From: Humidesulfovibrio sp.
GTDB lineage: Bacteria; Desulfobacterota; Desulfovibrionia; Desulfovibrionales; Desulfovibrionaceae
DNA: 41,541 nucleotides
NCBI RefSeq assembly: GCF_031082295.1
Contig: NZ_JAVHLD010000028.1
Span: 1 to 41,541, forward strand
Direction: 5' to 3'
Position numbers and translations under genes: made by a program. The notes beneath the pieces were generated by a model, which saw only the letters and a list, made by a program, of their open reading frames with translations, searched no databases and was not told the DNA's origin. Below are positions 13,779 through 22,919 of the stretch, in pieces (the first letter of the stretch is position 1; each line of letters begins with the position of its first letter).

Positions 13779-15713
13779 GTGCAAGTCACCGTGGCCGGTC
13801 AGGACATTTCCGCCGAAGCAGGCGCCACCATCGCCGAAGTCTTCAAGCAGGCCCTCTCGGGCAAGCAGTTCAAGAACACCGTGCTCGCCCGCTGCGGCGA
13901 GACCCTGCTCGACCTCACCGCCGCCGTCCCGGCGGACTGCACCGCCCTTGAGCCCATCTCCGCCGACTCCCCCGAGGGGCTGGTGGTCATTCGCCACTCC
14001 ACCGCCCACCTCATGGCCGAGGCGGTCAAGAAGCTGTTCCCCACCGCCAAGGTCACCATCGGCCCGGCCGTGGAGCACGGCTTTTACTACGATTTCGACT
14101 TCGAGCGCCCGTTCACGCCCGAGGACCTGGAGGCCATCGAGGCCGAGATGGTCCGGAGCGTCGGCGCGGACAAGCCCTTCGCCTGCGAGGTGGTCACCAG
14201 CGCCGCCGCGCGCGAGCGCTTCGCCAAGGAGGGCGAGACCTACAAGGTCGAGCTCATCGACGACCTGGGCGTGCCCGAGGTCTCCATCTACACCCACGGC
14301 AGCTTCTCCGACCTCTGCCGCGGGCCCCACGTGCCGCGCACCGGCCTGCTCAAGGCCTTCAAGCTGACCAGCGTTGCCGGGGCCTACTGGCGCGGCGACG
14401 AGAAGAACCCGCAGCTCCAGCGCATCTACGGCACCGCCTGGGCCAACCCCAAGGACCTGAAGCAGTACCTGGACCGCCTGGAGGAAGCGCGCAAGCGCGA
14501 CCACCGCAAGCTCGGCGTGGCGCTCGACCTGTTCAGCTTCCACGAGGACGTGGGCGGCGGCATGGTCTTGTGGCACCCCAACGGCGCCCTGGTGCGCGCC
14601 ATCCTCGAGGACTTCGAGCGCAAGGAGCACCTGAAGCGCGGCTACAAGTTCGTGCAGGGCCCGCTGATCCTCAAGCGCGAGCTGTGGGAGAGAAGCGGCC
14701 ACTACGACAACTACCGCGAGAACATGTACTTCACCGAGATCGACGAGCAGGCCTACGGCATCAAGCCCATGAACTGCCTGTCGCACATGCTCATCTACAA
14801 GAGCAGGCTCAAGAGCTACCGCGACCTGCCCCAGCGCTACTTCGAGCTGGGCGTGGTGCACCGCCACGAGAAGAGCGGCGTGCTGCACGGCCTGCTGCGC
14901 GTGCGTTCCTTCACCCAGGACGACGCCCACATCCTCTGCCGCCCGGACCAGCTGCGCGAGGAGATCATCGGCGTGGTCAAGTTCGTGCGCGACATCATGG
15001 ACATCTTCGGCTTCAATTTCACCGCCGAGATAAGCACCCGGCCCGAGAAGAGCATCGGCAGCGACGAGGACTGGGAGCGCGCCACGGACTCGCTGAAGGA
15101 CGCCCTGGACCACATGGGCATGGCCTATGAGATCAACGCTGGCGACGGCGCGTTCTACGGCCCCAAGATCGACATCAAGATCAAGGACGCCCTGGAGCGC
15201 AGCTGGCAGTGCGCCACCGTGCAGTGCGATTTCACCCTGCCCGAGCGCTTCGACCTCTCCTACATCGGCGAGGACGGCAACAAACATCGCCCGGTCATGC
15301 TGCACCGCGTGATCCTGGGCTCCATCGAACGCTTCATGGGCGTGCTCATTGAGCATTTTGCCGGGGCGTTCCCCGTGTGGCTCGCGCCGATCCAGGCGCG
15401 CATCCTCACCGTGACCGATGCCCAGAACGCTCATGCCGAAAAAGTCTTGCGGTTTTTGCAGGAACAGGGCATACGCGCCGAAGCGGATCTACGGAATGAG
15501 AAGCTCGGGTACAAAGTGCGCGAGGCGCAGCTTGAGCGAATTCCGTTCATGTTCGTCATTGGAGACAAGGAAGTGGAAGCCGACAGCGTCAACGTGCGCG
15601 TGCGCGCAGGCGCTGATGTCGGGCTTGTGCCGCTTGCCGAGGCTGCCCGGATTGTCCGTGAGGCGGCCCAAGAACCTTTCAAGCGCGGAGGGATGAGCTA
15701 TAGCTTTTCCTAG
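13779..15713 (+). CDS. thrS: Threonyl-tRNA synthetase
   Basis: 644 residues, full length. Class II synthetase that charges tRNA-Thr. The N-terminal TGS domain (about 1-60) is followed by the editing domain with H73, H77, C180 and H184. The catalytic core has the zinc ligands C333, H384 and H509 and motif 2 in FRHEKSG-like context (HRHEKSG). The anticodon-binding domain starts near residue 545. The start is GTG 13779, preceded by AAAGGAG; the frame is open farther upstream only through the tRNA gene. The last 300 bp have clearly lower GC than the rest. infC begins inside its 3' end, overlapping by 14 nt. Confidence 0.98.
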   Translation: MQVTVAGQDISAEAGATIAEVFKQALSGKQFKNTVLARCGETLLDLTAAVPADCTALEPISADSPEGLVVIRHSTAHLMAEAVKKLFPTAKVTIGPAVEHGFYYDFDFERPFTPEDLEAIEAEMVRSVGADKPFACEVVTSAAARERFAKEGETYKVELIDDLGVPEVSIYTHGSFSDLCRGPHVPRTGLLKAFKLTSVAGAYWRGDEKNPQLQRIYGTAWANPKDLKQYLDRLEEARKRDHRKLGVALDLFSFHEDVGGGMVLWHPNGALVRAILEDFERKEHLKRGYKFVQGPLILKRELWERSGHYDNYRENMYFTEIDEQAYGIKPMNCLSHMLIYKSRLKSYRDLPQRYFELGVVHRHEKSGVLHGLLRVRSFTQDDAHILCRPDQLREEIIGVVKFVRDIMDIFGFNFTAEISTRPEKSIGSDEDWERATDSLKDALDHMGMAYEINAGDGAFYGPKIDIKIKDALERSWQCATVQCDFTLPERFDLSYIGEDGNKHRPVMLHRVILGSIERFMGVLIEHFAGAFPVWLAPIQARILTVTDAQNAHAEKVLRFLQEQGIRAEADLRNEKLGYKVREAQLERIPFMFVIGDKEVEADSVNVRVRAGADVGLVPLAEAARIVREAAQEPFKRGGMSYSFS

Positions 15714-16245
15714 AAGGCAGGACCAGCATCCCAAGGATGATGGCGTCCGCCGCAACGAGCGGATACGTATACCTCAGGTGCGCGTCGTCGACGACGAAGG
15801 CACGCAGTTGGGGATCATGGCGACTTCTGAGGCCTTGGCCCTGGCTATGGGCAAGGGTTTCGACCTTGTCGAGGTCTCGCCCAACGCCGACCCGCCCGTC
15901 TGCCGCATCATGGACTATGGCAGGTTCAAGTACGAGCAGCAGAAGCGACAGCAAGAAGCGAAGAAGAAGCAGACGGTCATTCAGATCAAGGAAGTCAAGT
16001 TCCGGCCCAAGACCGATGAGCATGACTACCAGACCAAGCTGAAGCACATCCGCCGCTTCCTCGAGGAGGGCGACCGCTGCAAGGTGGCCGTGTTCTTCCG
16101 GGGCCGCGAGATAGTGCACAAGGACCGCGGACAGATCATGCTTGACCGGGTGGTGGTCGACACGGCGGACATCGCCAAGGTCGAGCAGCCGTCCCTGGCC
16201 GAAGGCCGTACCCTGGTGATGATGCTGACTCCGGTCAGGAAATAG
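15700..16245 (+). CDS. infC: Translation initiation factor IF-3 (AUA start)
   Basis: 181 residues, the usual IF-3 length (E. coli 180). It blocks 50S joining and checks the start codon. The N-domain runs from [19 protein letters not shown] (16-34), which is essential IF-3 sequence, through [15 protein letters not shown] and the [13 protein letters not shown]-like linker region to the C-domain with [13 protein letters not shown]. There is no ATG, GTG or TTG before the GTG at 15778, and a start there would delete residues 1-26. The only placed start is ATA 15700, 7 nt after GGAGGG (15687-15692). IF-3 genes are known for non-standard starts (AUU in E. coli) used in autoregulation, so AUA fits. 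It overlaps thrS by 14 nt and precedes rpmI and rplT. Confidence 0.9.
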   Translation: MAFPRRQDQHPKDDGVRRNERIRIPQVRVVDDEGTQLGIMATSEALALAMGKGFDLVEVSPNADPPVCRIMDYGRFKYEQQKRQQEAKKKQTVIQIKEVKFRPKTDEHDYQTKLKHIRRFLEEGDRCKVAVFFRGREIVHKDRGQIMLDRVVVDTADIAKVEQPSLAEGRTLVMMLTPVRK

Positions 16246-16309
16246 CGCCAGTCGGAAATAATGACAGACACCGCGCCCGCAAAGCGCGTGTTGATTTCAG
16301 GAGGAAACC

Positions 16310-16507
16310 ATGCCCAAGATGAAGACCAACCGCAGCGCCGCCAAGCGTTTTGTCAGCAACGGCGCCGGCAAGTTCAAGCGTCGCCGCCAGAACCTGCGCC
16401 ACATCCTGACCAAGAAGAGTGCCAAGCGCAAGCGCCGCCTCGGTCAGGGCGCCATGGTCGACGCTTCCAACCTCGACGCCGTCAAGCGTCTGCTGCCCTA
16501 CGGCTAG
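16310..16507 (+). CDS. rpmI: 50S ribosomal protein L35
   Basis: 65 residues, the usual length, basic, with the family start MPKMKTNRSAAKRF and the RRRQNLRHILTKKS centre. The ATG at 16310 follows AGGAGG. It belongs to the infC-rpmI-rplT block, 64 nt after infC and 86 nt before rplT. In other bacteria L20 represses this group by binding the leader; no unambiguous copy of that site can be named here. Confidence 0.98.
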   Translation: MPKMKTNRSAAKRFVSNGAGKFKRRRQNLRHILTKKSAKRKRRLGQGAMVDASNLDAVKRLLPYG

Positions 16508-16593
16508 CCTCAACCATTAACCGTTTTACGCCAACGAGCGTGCCGCGCGGACATTGAGCCGGGCGGCCTGAAACGATTCGGAGGGACCTAGAT

Positions 16594-16938
16594 ATGAGAG
16601 TTAAGCGCGGAGTTGCCGGCCACCGTCGGCACAAGAAATTCCTGAAGATGGCCAAGGGCTACATCGGCGCGGGCTCCCGCCTGTACCGCACCGCTCGCGA
16701 ACGCGTCGAGCGCGCCCTGTGCTTCGCCTTCCGCGACCGCAAGCAGAAGAAGCGCGACTTCCGCCGCCTGTGGATCGTGCGCATCAACGCCGGCGCGCGC
16801 CTGAACGGCATGTCCTATTCCAAGCTCATCAACGGCCTGTCCAAGGCCGAGATCGGCATCAACCGCAAGATGCTGGCTGACCTGGCGGTGCGCGAGCCCG
16901 CCGTGTTCGCCCAGATCGTCCAGGCGGCAAAGGCGTAG
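16594..16938 (+). CDS. rplT: 50S ribosomal protein L20
   Basis: 114 residues, a near-normal length for L20, which binds 23S rRNA early in 50S assembly and represses its own operon in several bacteria. The start [20 protein letters not shown] and the [25 protein letters not shown] segment are diagnostic. The ATG at 16594 follows GGAGGG. pheS follows 4 nt after its stop, so the ribosomal and PheRS genes are probably one transcript. Confidence 0.98.
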   Translation: MRVKRGVAGHRRHKKFLKMAKGYIGAGSRLYRTARERVERALCFAFRDRKQKKRDFRRLWIVRINAGARLNGMSYSKLINGLSKAEIGINRKMLADLAVREPAVFAQIVQAAKA

Positions 16939-16942
16939 GTCT

Positions 16943-17995
16943 GTGAACGAGATGCTGAAGTCCTTCCTGGAAGGACTCGATGGCCTGACCCTGGAGTGCG
17001 AAGCGCGCCGGGGTCAGGCTTGCAGTTTAAAGGATCTGGAAGCCCTGCGCGTGGAGTTCCTTGGCCGCAAGGGCAAGCTCGCCGGGGCCATGGTCGCCCT
17101 GGCGCAGATGGGGCCAGAGGACAAGCCCGCCGCCGGCAAGAAGGCCAACGAGGTCAAGACCGCGCTCACCGCGCTGCTTGAGTCCCGCCAGGCCGAGCTG
17201 GAGGCCGAGAGCGCCCAGGGCGCGCTCGCCGGGTTCGACCCCTCGCTGCCCGGCCGCCGCCCGGCCCCGGGATCGCTGCATCCTGTCACCCTGGCCATGC
17301 AGGAGATCTGCGAGGTCCTGACCGGCCTCGGGTTCGAGGTCGTGGCAGGCCCGGAGGTCGAGAACGACTGGAACAACTTCGAGGCCCTGAACATGCCGCC
17401 GGACCATCCGGCCCGCGACATGCAGGACACCCTCTACGTGTCCGAGAACATCGTCCTGCGCACGCACACCTCGCCCCTGCAGGTACGCACCATGATGAGC
17501 CGCAAGCCTCCGGTGGCGGTCATCGCGCCGGGCAAGGTCTATCGCCGCGACTCGGACATCACCCACACGCCCATGTTTCACCAGATCGAGGCGCTGCTGG
17601 TCGACACGAACGTTAGCATGGCCGACCTGCGCGGCACCCTGACCGCCTTCGTGCGGCAGCTCTTCAGCCCCGACACCAAGGTGCGCTTCCGCCCCAGCTT
17701 CTTCCCGTTCACGGAGCCCAGCGCCGAGCTCGACATCTCCTGCGTGCTCTGCGGTGGCGAGGGCCACGTCGCGGGGGCGCCCTGCCGCGTGTGCAAGCGC
17801 ACCGGCTGGGTGGAGATCGGGGGCTGCGGCATGGTGGACCCCAACGTGTTCCGCCAGGTGGGCTACGACCCCGAGACCGTGACCGGCTTCGCCTTCGGGC
17901 TGGGCGTGGAGCGTGTGGCCATGCTCAAGTACGGCATCGGCGACCTGCGCATGTTCTTCGAAAACGACGTTCGCTTCCTCGAACAGTTTTCGTAA
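16943..17995 (+). CDS. pheS: Phenylalanyl-tRNA synthetase alpha subunit
   Basis: 350 residues. Catalytic subunit of the (alpha-beta)2 enzyme. An N-terminal coiled-coil (about 1-100) is followed by the class II core: [20 protein letters not shown] (146-165), motif 2 in [19 protein letters not shown] (198-216), and motif 3 [14 protein letters not shown] (315-328). Between strands of the core, residues 267-284 carry C-xx-C-x10-C-xx-C, a likely zinc-knuckle insert absent from the E. coli enzyme. The start is GTG 16943, 4 nt after the rplT stop; ATG 16952 is an alternative with no better ribosome site. pheT follows after a strong hairpin. Confidence 0.96.
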   Translation: MNEMLKSFLEGLDGLTLECEARRGQACSLKDLEALRVEFLGRKGKLAGAMVALAQMGPEDKPAAGKKANEVKTALTALLESRQAELEAESAQGALAGFDPSLPGRRPAPGSLHPVTLAMQEICEVLTGLGFEVVAGPEVENDWNNFEALNMPPDHPARDMQDTLYVSENIVLRTHTSPLQVRTMMSRKPPVAVIAPGKVYRRDSDITHTPMFHQIEALLVDTNVSMADLRGTLTAFVRQLFSPDTKVRFRPSFFPFTEPSAELDISCVLCGGEGHVAGAPCRVCKRTGWVEIGGCGMVDPNVFRQVGYDPETVTGFAFGLGVERVAMLKYGIGDLRMFFENDVRFLEQFS

Positions 17996-18001
17996 ATCGC
18001 T

Positions 18002-18069
18002 GCCCCGCCCCAGGTCAGTGAGGCCCGGCACAGCCGAGCGCAGCAGTGACCTGGGAGCGGGGCGTTTTT
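18002..18069 (+). terminator. Terminator or attenuator-like hairpin between pheS and pheT
   Basis: GCCCCGCCCCAGGTCA (18002-18017) pairs with TGACCTGGGAGCGGGGC (18047-18063), with one bulged base, around a 29-nt insert, followed by GTTTTT. It has the form of a strong rho-independent terminator between two subunits of one enzyme. No phenylalanine-rich leader peptide is seen. Confidence 0.7.
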
Positions 18070-18123
18070 CCATCACCGGGGCACCCCATCCGGGGCAGGC
18101 CCGCAAGGTTTGGCGAGGCGGAT

Positions 18124-20550
18124 ATGTTCATCAGCTTGCAGTGGCTCCGAGAGTTCGTGCCCTACACCGGCACAGTCCAGGATCTGGCCGATCGCCTGAC
18201 CATGCAGGGCCTGGAGGTCGAGGCCATCCTCGATCCCTTCGCGTCCATCGCCAAGATCGTGGTCGGGCATGTGGTCGACCGCGCGCAGCACCCCGAGGCG
18301 GACAAGCTCTCGGTCTGCACCGTGGACGTGGGCGGGCCTGAGGCGCTTCAGATCGTCTGCGGCGCGCCCAACGTGGCCAAGGGCCAGAACGTGCCCGTGG
18401 CGCTGATGGGCACCACCATGCCCGGCGGCATGGAGATCAAGAAGGCCAAGCTGCGCGGGGTCGTGTCCTGCGGCATGATCTGCTCCGAGCGCGAGCTGGG
18501 GCTCTCCGAAGAGCACGCGGGCATCATGGTCCTGCCCGCCGAGTTCAAGCCCGGACAGTTGCTCGTCGATGCCCTCAAGCTGGAGCGCGAGGTCATCGAG
18601 GTGTCCATCACCCCGAACCGCGCCGACTGCCTGTCCGTGCTCGGCATCGCGCGGGAGGCGGCGCTGGGCTTCGGCCTGCCCCTGTCCATGCCCAAGCTGA
18701 ACCTGGTCGAGGACGAGGGCGCTGGCGACGCGACGAAGGTTGTCCGCATCGACATCGCCGACGGCGAGCTGTGCCCGGTGTACCGCGCGCGCGTGCTGAC
18801 CGGCGCCAGCATCGGCAAAAGCCCGGACTGGATGCGCTACCGCCTGCTGGCCATCGGCCAGCGGCCCATCAGCAACATCGTGGACGTGACCAACTACATT
18901 TTGATGGAGCTGGGCCAGCCCCTGCACGCCTTTGACCGCACCCTGCTGAAGGGCGACGTCATCCGCGTGGCTCCGGCAAAGGACGGCCAGAGCATCACCA
19001 CCCTGGACGGGGCGGAGCGCAAGCTGCTGGGCAGCGACCTGCTCATCTGGGACGCCGAGCGCCCGGTGGCCCTGGCCGGCGTCATGGGCGGCGCCAACTC
19101 CAGCATCTCCGACGCCTCCACCGAGGTGCTGCTGGAATGCGCCATCTTCCGCCCCGGCACCATCCGCAAGACCGCCCGCCGCCTGGCCCTGCCCAGCGAG
19201 GCCTCCTACCGCTTCGAACGCGGCGTGGACCAGGTGGGCTCGCTGTTCGCGCTCAACCGCGCGGCGCAGCTCATGGCCGAGGTCTCCGGCGCCAGGGTGC
19301 TCAAGGGCATCGCCTGCGCCGAGCCCAAGCCCTGGGCCGACCGCTCGCACATCTTCCGCATCGACCGCTGCAACGCGCTGCTGGGCCTCAACCTGACGCC
19401 AGAGTTCTGCCGCACCACGCTGACCGGCCTTGGCTGCGGCGTCGATTTTCCCAATGAAGGCGCCGACCCCGCCTGCTGGCAGGTGAGCTCGCCCTCGCAC
19501 CGCCTGGACCTGGAGCGCGAGGTGGACCTGTTCGAGGAATGCGGACGCGTGCACGGGCTCGACCGCATCCCGGCGGTGCTGCCCAAGATCTCCAAGGCGC
19601 TCGATTCCGTGCAGCTCTCCGACACCGAGTTCGGCTTCCTGCAGGGCCTCAAGGCCTGGGCCGTGGGCGCGGGCCTGCGCGAGGCCGTGAACTACAGCTT
19701 CGTCGGCACCGATGACCTGGACCGCCTGAACCTGCCGGTGGAAGGCCGCATCATGATCGCCAACCCGCTGTCCGAGGACCAGAACGTGCTGCGTCTGGAG
19801 ATCGCGCCGGGCCTGCTCAACAACGTTCGCCACAACCTGAGCCAGGGCAACGCGAGCCTGCGCCTGTTCGAGGTGGCCAAGGCCTTTGTCGCCGACCCGG
19901 CCTCCGACACCAGCGCCCGCGAGAACTCGCGCCTGGGCCTGCTGGTGCACGGCGCCCGCCACAGCCAGGAATGGCCGTGGGAGCAGGGCGAGGCCGACTA
20001 CCTGGACGCGAAGGGGCTGGTGGAGAACCTGCTCACGCACTACCGCCTCGGCAGCGCGGACTACGTGCTGGAGCCTGGACACGCCTATCTGGAGCCCTGC
20101 GTGCGCGTGGAGCTTCCGGGCAAGAACGGCCCGACCCTGATTGGCCGCATCGGCCGGGTTCAGCCCAAGATCGCCGACGCCTACCACGCCCGCAAGGACA
20201 TCTGGCTGGCGGACCTGGACGCGGATCTGCTGCGCTCGCTCACCCGCGCCACCAAGCCGGTGTTCAAGAGCCTGCCCAAGTTCCCGCCCGTGCGCCGCGA
20301 CGTGACGGTCATCTGCCCGGCCACGCTCAAGGCCAGTGAGGTGGAGGCGGCCATCCGCGAGCTCAAGCCCAAGCTGCTGGAGAGCCTGGCGCTGGTGGCG
20401 GTTTACGCGCCGGAGGGCTCGCCGGAGCGCAACCTGACCTTCCGCCTGACCTACCGCCACGCCGAGCGCACCCTGGTGGACAAGGAAGTGGACAAGGAGC
20501 ACGGCAAGGTGCTCGGCGGCCTGCCGCAGAAGCTGCCGGTCAGGATCTAG
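18124..20550 (+). CDS. pheT: Phenylalanyl-tRNA synthetase beta subunit
   Basis: 808 residues, normal for PheT. It binds tRNA, holds the editing site and completes the heterotetramer with PheS. The order is as expected: an N-terminal MFISLQWLREFVP segment, an EMAP-II-like OB-fold (about 40-150, with HPEADKLSVCTVDVG), the B3/4 editing domain (about 210-380), B5 (about 400-475), a core resembling the synthetase fold, and a C-terminal FDX-ACB anticodon domain ending VLGGLPQKLPVRI. The ATG at 18124 was chosen; the frame runs back to 18046 inside the hairpin with no family match. The ribosome site is weak (GGCGGAT). A terminator follows. Confidence 0.97.
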   Translation: MFISLQWLREFVPYTGTVQDLADRLTMQGLEVEAILDPFASIAKIVVGHVVDRAQHPEADKLSVCTVDVGGPEALQIVCGAPNVAKGQNVPVALMGTTMPGGMEIKKAKLRGVVSCGMICSERELGLSEEHAGIMVLPAEFKPGQLLVDALKLEREVIEVSITPNRADCLSVLGIAREAALGFGLPLSMPKLNLVEDEGAGDATKVVRIDIADGELCPVYRARVLTGASIGKSPDWMRYRLLAIGQRPISNIVDVTNYILMELGQPLHAFDRTLLKGDVIRVAPAKDGQSITTLDGAERKLLGSDLLIWDAERPVALAGVMGGANSSISDASTEVLLECAIFRPGTIRKTARRLALPSEASYRFERGVDQVGSLFALNRAAQLMAEVSGARVLKGIACAEPKPWADRSHIFRIDRCNALLGLNLTPEFCRTTLTGLGCGVDFPNEGADPACWQVSSPSHRLDLEREVDLFEECGRVHGLDRIPAVLPKISKALDSVQLSDTEFGFLQGLKAWAVGAGLREAVNYSFVGTDDLDRLNLPVEGRIMIANPLSEDQNVLRLEIAPGLLNNVRHNLSQGNASLRLFEVAKAFVADPASDTSARENSRLGLLVHGARHSQEWPWEQGEADYLDAKGLVENLLTHYRLGSADYVLEPGHAYLEPCVRVELPGKNGPTLIGRIGRVQPKIADAYHARKDIWLADLDADLLRSLTRATKPVFKSLPKFPPVRRDVTVICPATLKASEVEAAIRELKPKLLESLALVAVYAPEGSPERNLTFRLTYRHAERTLVDKEVDKEHGKVLGGLPQKLPVRI

Positions 20551-20586
20551 CAGAAGGCACAGCGCAGCCCGCAAAGGGCAAGAAGA

Positions 20587-20615
20587 AGGGGAGTCCGGTG
20601 GGGCTCCCCTTTTTT
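20587..20615 (+). terminator. Terminator of the pheST operon
   Basis: AAGGGGAGTCC and GGGGCTCCCC, with one mismatch and a GGT-type loop, followed by six T. It lies 37 nt after the pheT stop and just before the convergent mscS-like gene. Confidence 0.88.
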
Positions 20616-20655
20616 GTGGCGCCCGGCTCAGGCGACGGTCTCAGGCGCGCGGGGA

Positions 20656-21480
20656 TCAGGTGTTGGTGAGCATCCGCACCTCCCGCTGGGGGAAGGGGAT
20701 GGCGATGCCGCGCGCGCGGAAAGTCTCCAGGATCGCCTTGTTCAGCTCACCCGTGGCGTCCACGTAGTCCGGCACCTTGACCCACGGAGCAGCGCGCAGG
20801 GTTACGCCGGAATCCGCCAGGCGCGACACGCCCGTCACCGGCGCGGGGTCCTGCAGCACGCGCGGATTGGCGCGCAGGATGCCGTCCACGATGGCCAGGG
20901 CGTTGTCCACGTCGGTGTCGTAGGCCACGTCCACGGCCAGGTTCAGCTGGCGTATCTTGCCGCAGTTGTGGAGGATTTCGCCCACGATCTTGCGGTTGGG
21001 GATCACCACCATGGAGCGGTCCGCGTGGCCGAGCGTGGTGCTGAACAGGCTGATGTCGAGGATTTCGCCTTCCTCGCTGGCGATGGAGATGTAGTCGCCC
21101 ACGTTGAAGGGCCGGGTGAAGATGATGGTCAGGCCCGCCGCCACGTTGCCGAGGATGCCCTGCATGGCCAGGGCGACGCCCGCGCCGGCGACGCCGAGGC
21201 CGGCGACCAGGGGCAGCAGCTCCACGCCGAGGTTTTGCAGCGCCATGATGACGAACATGCCCACCACCAGGACGCGGGCGGCGCGCACCAGGAGCGTGCG
21301 GATCGGCAGTTCCAGGTTCAGGCGCAGGAGCAGGTGGTCGAGCAGTCGGCCCACCCAGCGGCCGACCATGTAGCCGATGCCGATGATGACGAGCGCGACG
21401 AAGAGCTTGGGGCCGAAGCGGACGGCCATGTCCAGGGCCGAGGCCCGCACCTGGTCGATGGATTGCAGCGATGGTTCCAT
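20656..21480 (-). CDS. Small-conductance mechanosensitive channel (MscS family)
   Basis: 274 residues, close to E. coli MscS. Inner-membrane homoheptamer that opens on membrane tension to release solutes after osmotic downshock. There are three membrane spans near 25-45, 65-85 and 90-120. The pore-lining third span has the Gly/Ala pattern (GLGVAGAGVALAMQGILGNVAAG), and the following FTRPFNVGDYI is diagnostic. A beta-domain with VVIPNRKIVGE and a mixed C-terminal domain complete it. The ATG at 21478-21480 follows AAAGGAG. Monocistronic; divergent from the Cys-motif membrane protein. Confidence 0.95.
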   Translation of the reverse strand: MEPSLQSIDQVRASALDMAVRFGPKLFVALVIIGIGYMVGRWVGRLLDHLLLRLNLELPIRTLLVRAARVLVVGMFVIMALQNLGVELLPLVAGLGVAGAGVALAMQGILGNVAAGLTIIFTRPFNVGDYISIASEEGEILDISLFSTTLGHADRSMVVIPNRKIVGEILHNCGKIRQLNLAVDVAYDTDVDNALAIVDGILRANPRVLQDPAPVTGVSRLADSGVTLRAAPWVKVPDYVDATGELNKAILETFRARGIAIPFPQREVRMLTNT

Positions 21481-21688
21481 GGCGGCGTGTGCTCCTTTGG
21501 TGGCGATGCTGCTGGAAATGTTAGGTCAGATGCGGGCAGGATGTCCAGCCTTGGGCGTCGAAAGCCAGAGCCCGGCGGCAGATTCTGGAAGATCGACCTG
21601 TACTCGTTCCCAAGCCCATCCGCAGTATGTTACCCTCAACCCGACGGCAGCCCGCCGCACAACGGCCACCAACGCACCGGGGCGGAGC

Positions 21689-22294
21689 ATGAGCAGAGTT
21701 GACGACATCCTGAACAGGATCGAGGCGTTGGAAAAGGAGCTGGTGGAGGAACTGCGGCAGGTCGAGCCCAAGCTGCGCTACACCATCCAAGACAAGAAGG
21801 TGCGCTTCAGCGCCGAGGTGAAAAAGCGCCAGAAGCTCCTGGTCAAGCGCTGGTTCAACTACGTCTACGACTCCGGGTTCATGATCGTGCTGACCGTCCC
21901 CATCGTCTGGTCGGCCCTGCTGCCCACGCTGGTGCTGGACGCGGCCATCTGTCTGTACCAGCTCATCTGCTTCCCGGTGTACGGCATCCCCTTCGTCAAG
22001 CGCCGCGAGTACATCGTGCTCGACCGCCATTATCTGCCCTACCTCAACATCATCGAGAAGGTGAACTGCACCTACTGCGCCTATTTCAACGGCGTCCTGG
22101 GCTACCTGCGCGAGGTGGCCGCCCGCACCGAGCAGTACTGGTGCCCCATCCGCCATGCCCGGTCCATCAAGCCCACCCACAGCCGCTACCGGCATTTCTT
22201 CCGCTACGGCGACGCCGAGGGCTATCGCAACGGCCTTAAGGACGCGCGCAAGCGCTTCGACGACGTGCGGCCCAAGGACGATGCCGACGTGTAG
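21689..22294 (+). CDS. Conserved membrane protein with CxxC and YWCPIRHA motifs
   Basis: 201 residues from ATG 21689 (weak GGAGC before it; the frame is open to 21377 but the added sequence is non-coding-like and overlaps the divergent gene). An N-terminal coiled-coil (about 5-50) precedes two hydrophobic spans (about 62-98), which end FPVYGIPFVKRREYIVLDRHYLPYL. After them, CTYCAYFNGVLGYLREVAARTEQYWCPIRHA (127-157) has C127, C130, C152 and H156, a plausible metal site. This motif recurs in a proteobacterial family of unknown function. It is not a transporter by size. Function unknown; the metal site is inference. Confidence 0.8.
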   Translation: MSRVDDILNRIEALEKELVEELRQVEPKLRYTIQDKKVRFSAEVKKRQKLLVKRWFNYVYDSGFMIVLTVPIVWSALLPTLVLDAAICLYQLICFPVYGIPFVKRREYIVLDRHYLPYLNIIEKVNCTYCAYFNGVLGYLREVAARTEQYWCPIRHARSIKPTHSRYRHFFRYGDAEGYRNGLKDARKRFDDVRPKDDADV

Positions 22295-22374
22295 GCTCGG
22301 GCCCAACCGCGTGGCCGCGCCCCTGCCCGGGCCGCCTCTTCCCCCCGCAGAAAAGCTCTGCTATAGCTTTAAAA

Positions 22375-22887
22375 ATGGAGACAGGCACGCGAGAAAAAAT
22401 GTATAAAATCGGGCAGGCTGCGAAACTGCTTGATGTGAAGCCCTTTGTGCTGCGCTTCTGGGAGAGCGAGTTCAAGGACGTGCTGGTGCCCGTGCGCACG
22501 CCCGCGGGCCAGCGCGCCTACACCGAGCAGAACGTTAACACCGTGCGCGAGATCAAGCGCCTGCTCTACGACGAGGGCCTGACCATCGAGGGCGCCAAGA
22601 AGCGCCTGAGCCAATTGCACGGGCCCGTGGTGCGCACGTCCATCGGCAGCCCCGCGCCGGCCAGCCCGGAGCAGTCCGGCATCGCCTTCACAAGTGTTGG
22701 GGCGGCCGCCAAGCCTGCTCAGACCGTCAAGCCTGCTCTGGCCACCGACCCGTCCTCCCCCCTGCTGGCGTTCGAGGCCGCCCCCGAGGTCGCCACCAAG
22801 GCCAGCGCCGAAGCAAACGCCCTGCGCGGCATCCTGCGCGACGTCGAGCGCGAACTCCTGCGCATCCGCGATCTCCTGGGCGCCTGA
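22375..22887 (+). CDS. MerR-family transcriptional regulator
   Basis: 170 residues from ATG 22375, or 162 from ATG 22399, which begins the MYKIGQAAKLL segment itself; the upstream base sequence does not settle this. The MerR HTH has YKIGQAAKLLDVKPFVLRFWESEF, then the wing with RTPAGQRAYTEQNVNTVREIKRLLYDEGLTIEGAKKRL. After a Pro/Ala-rich linker the C-terminus is a short predicted coiled-coil (RGILRDVERELLRIRDLLG) for dimerisation. No metal or drug-binding cysteines are present, so it is not a metal sensor. AsmA-family protein is encoded 32 nt downstream; the target genes are unknown. Confidence 0.87.
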   Translation: METGTREKMYKIGQAAKLLDVKPFVLRFWESEFKDVLVPVRTPAGQRAYTEQNVNTVREIKRLLYDEGLTIEGAKKRLSQLHGPVVRTSIGSPAPASPEQSGIAFTSVGAAAKPAQTVKPALATDPSSPLLAFEAAPEVATKASAEANALRGILRDVERELLRIRDLLGA

Positions 22888-22919
22888 CGCCCGGCCACCT
22901 CAGCCAAACTGGAGGGCTC

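Noticed and set aside
13632-15434. 600-codon minus-strand frame over thrS
   Set aside because: Antisense shadow with an Ala/Val/Leu/Asp bias; thrS is certain on the plus strand.
15778-16245. infC starting at GTG 15778
   Set aside because: It lacks a ribosome site and would remove the conserved N-terminal part of IF-3.
18073-20574. 833-codon minus-strand frame over pheT
   Set aside because: Antisense shadow of a sure gene; length alone is caused by high GC.
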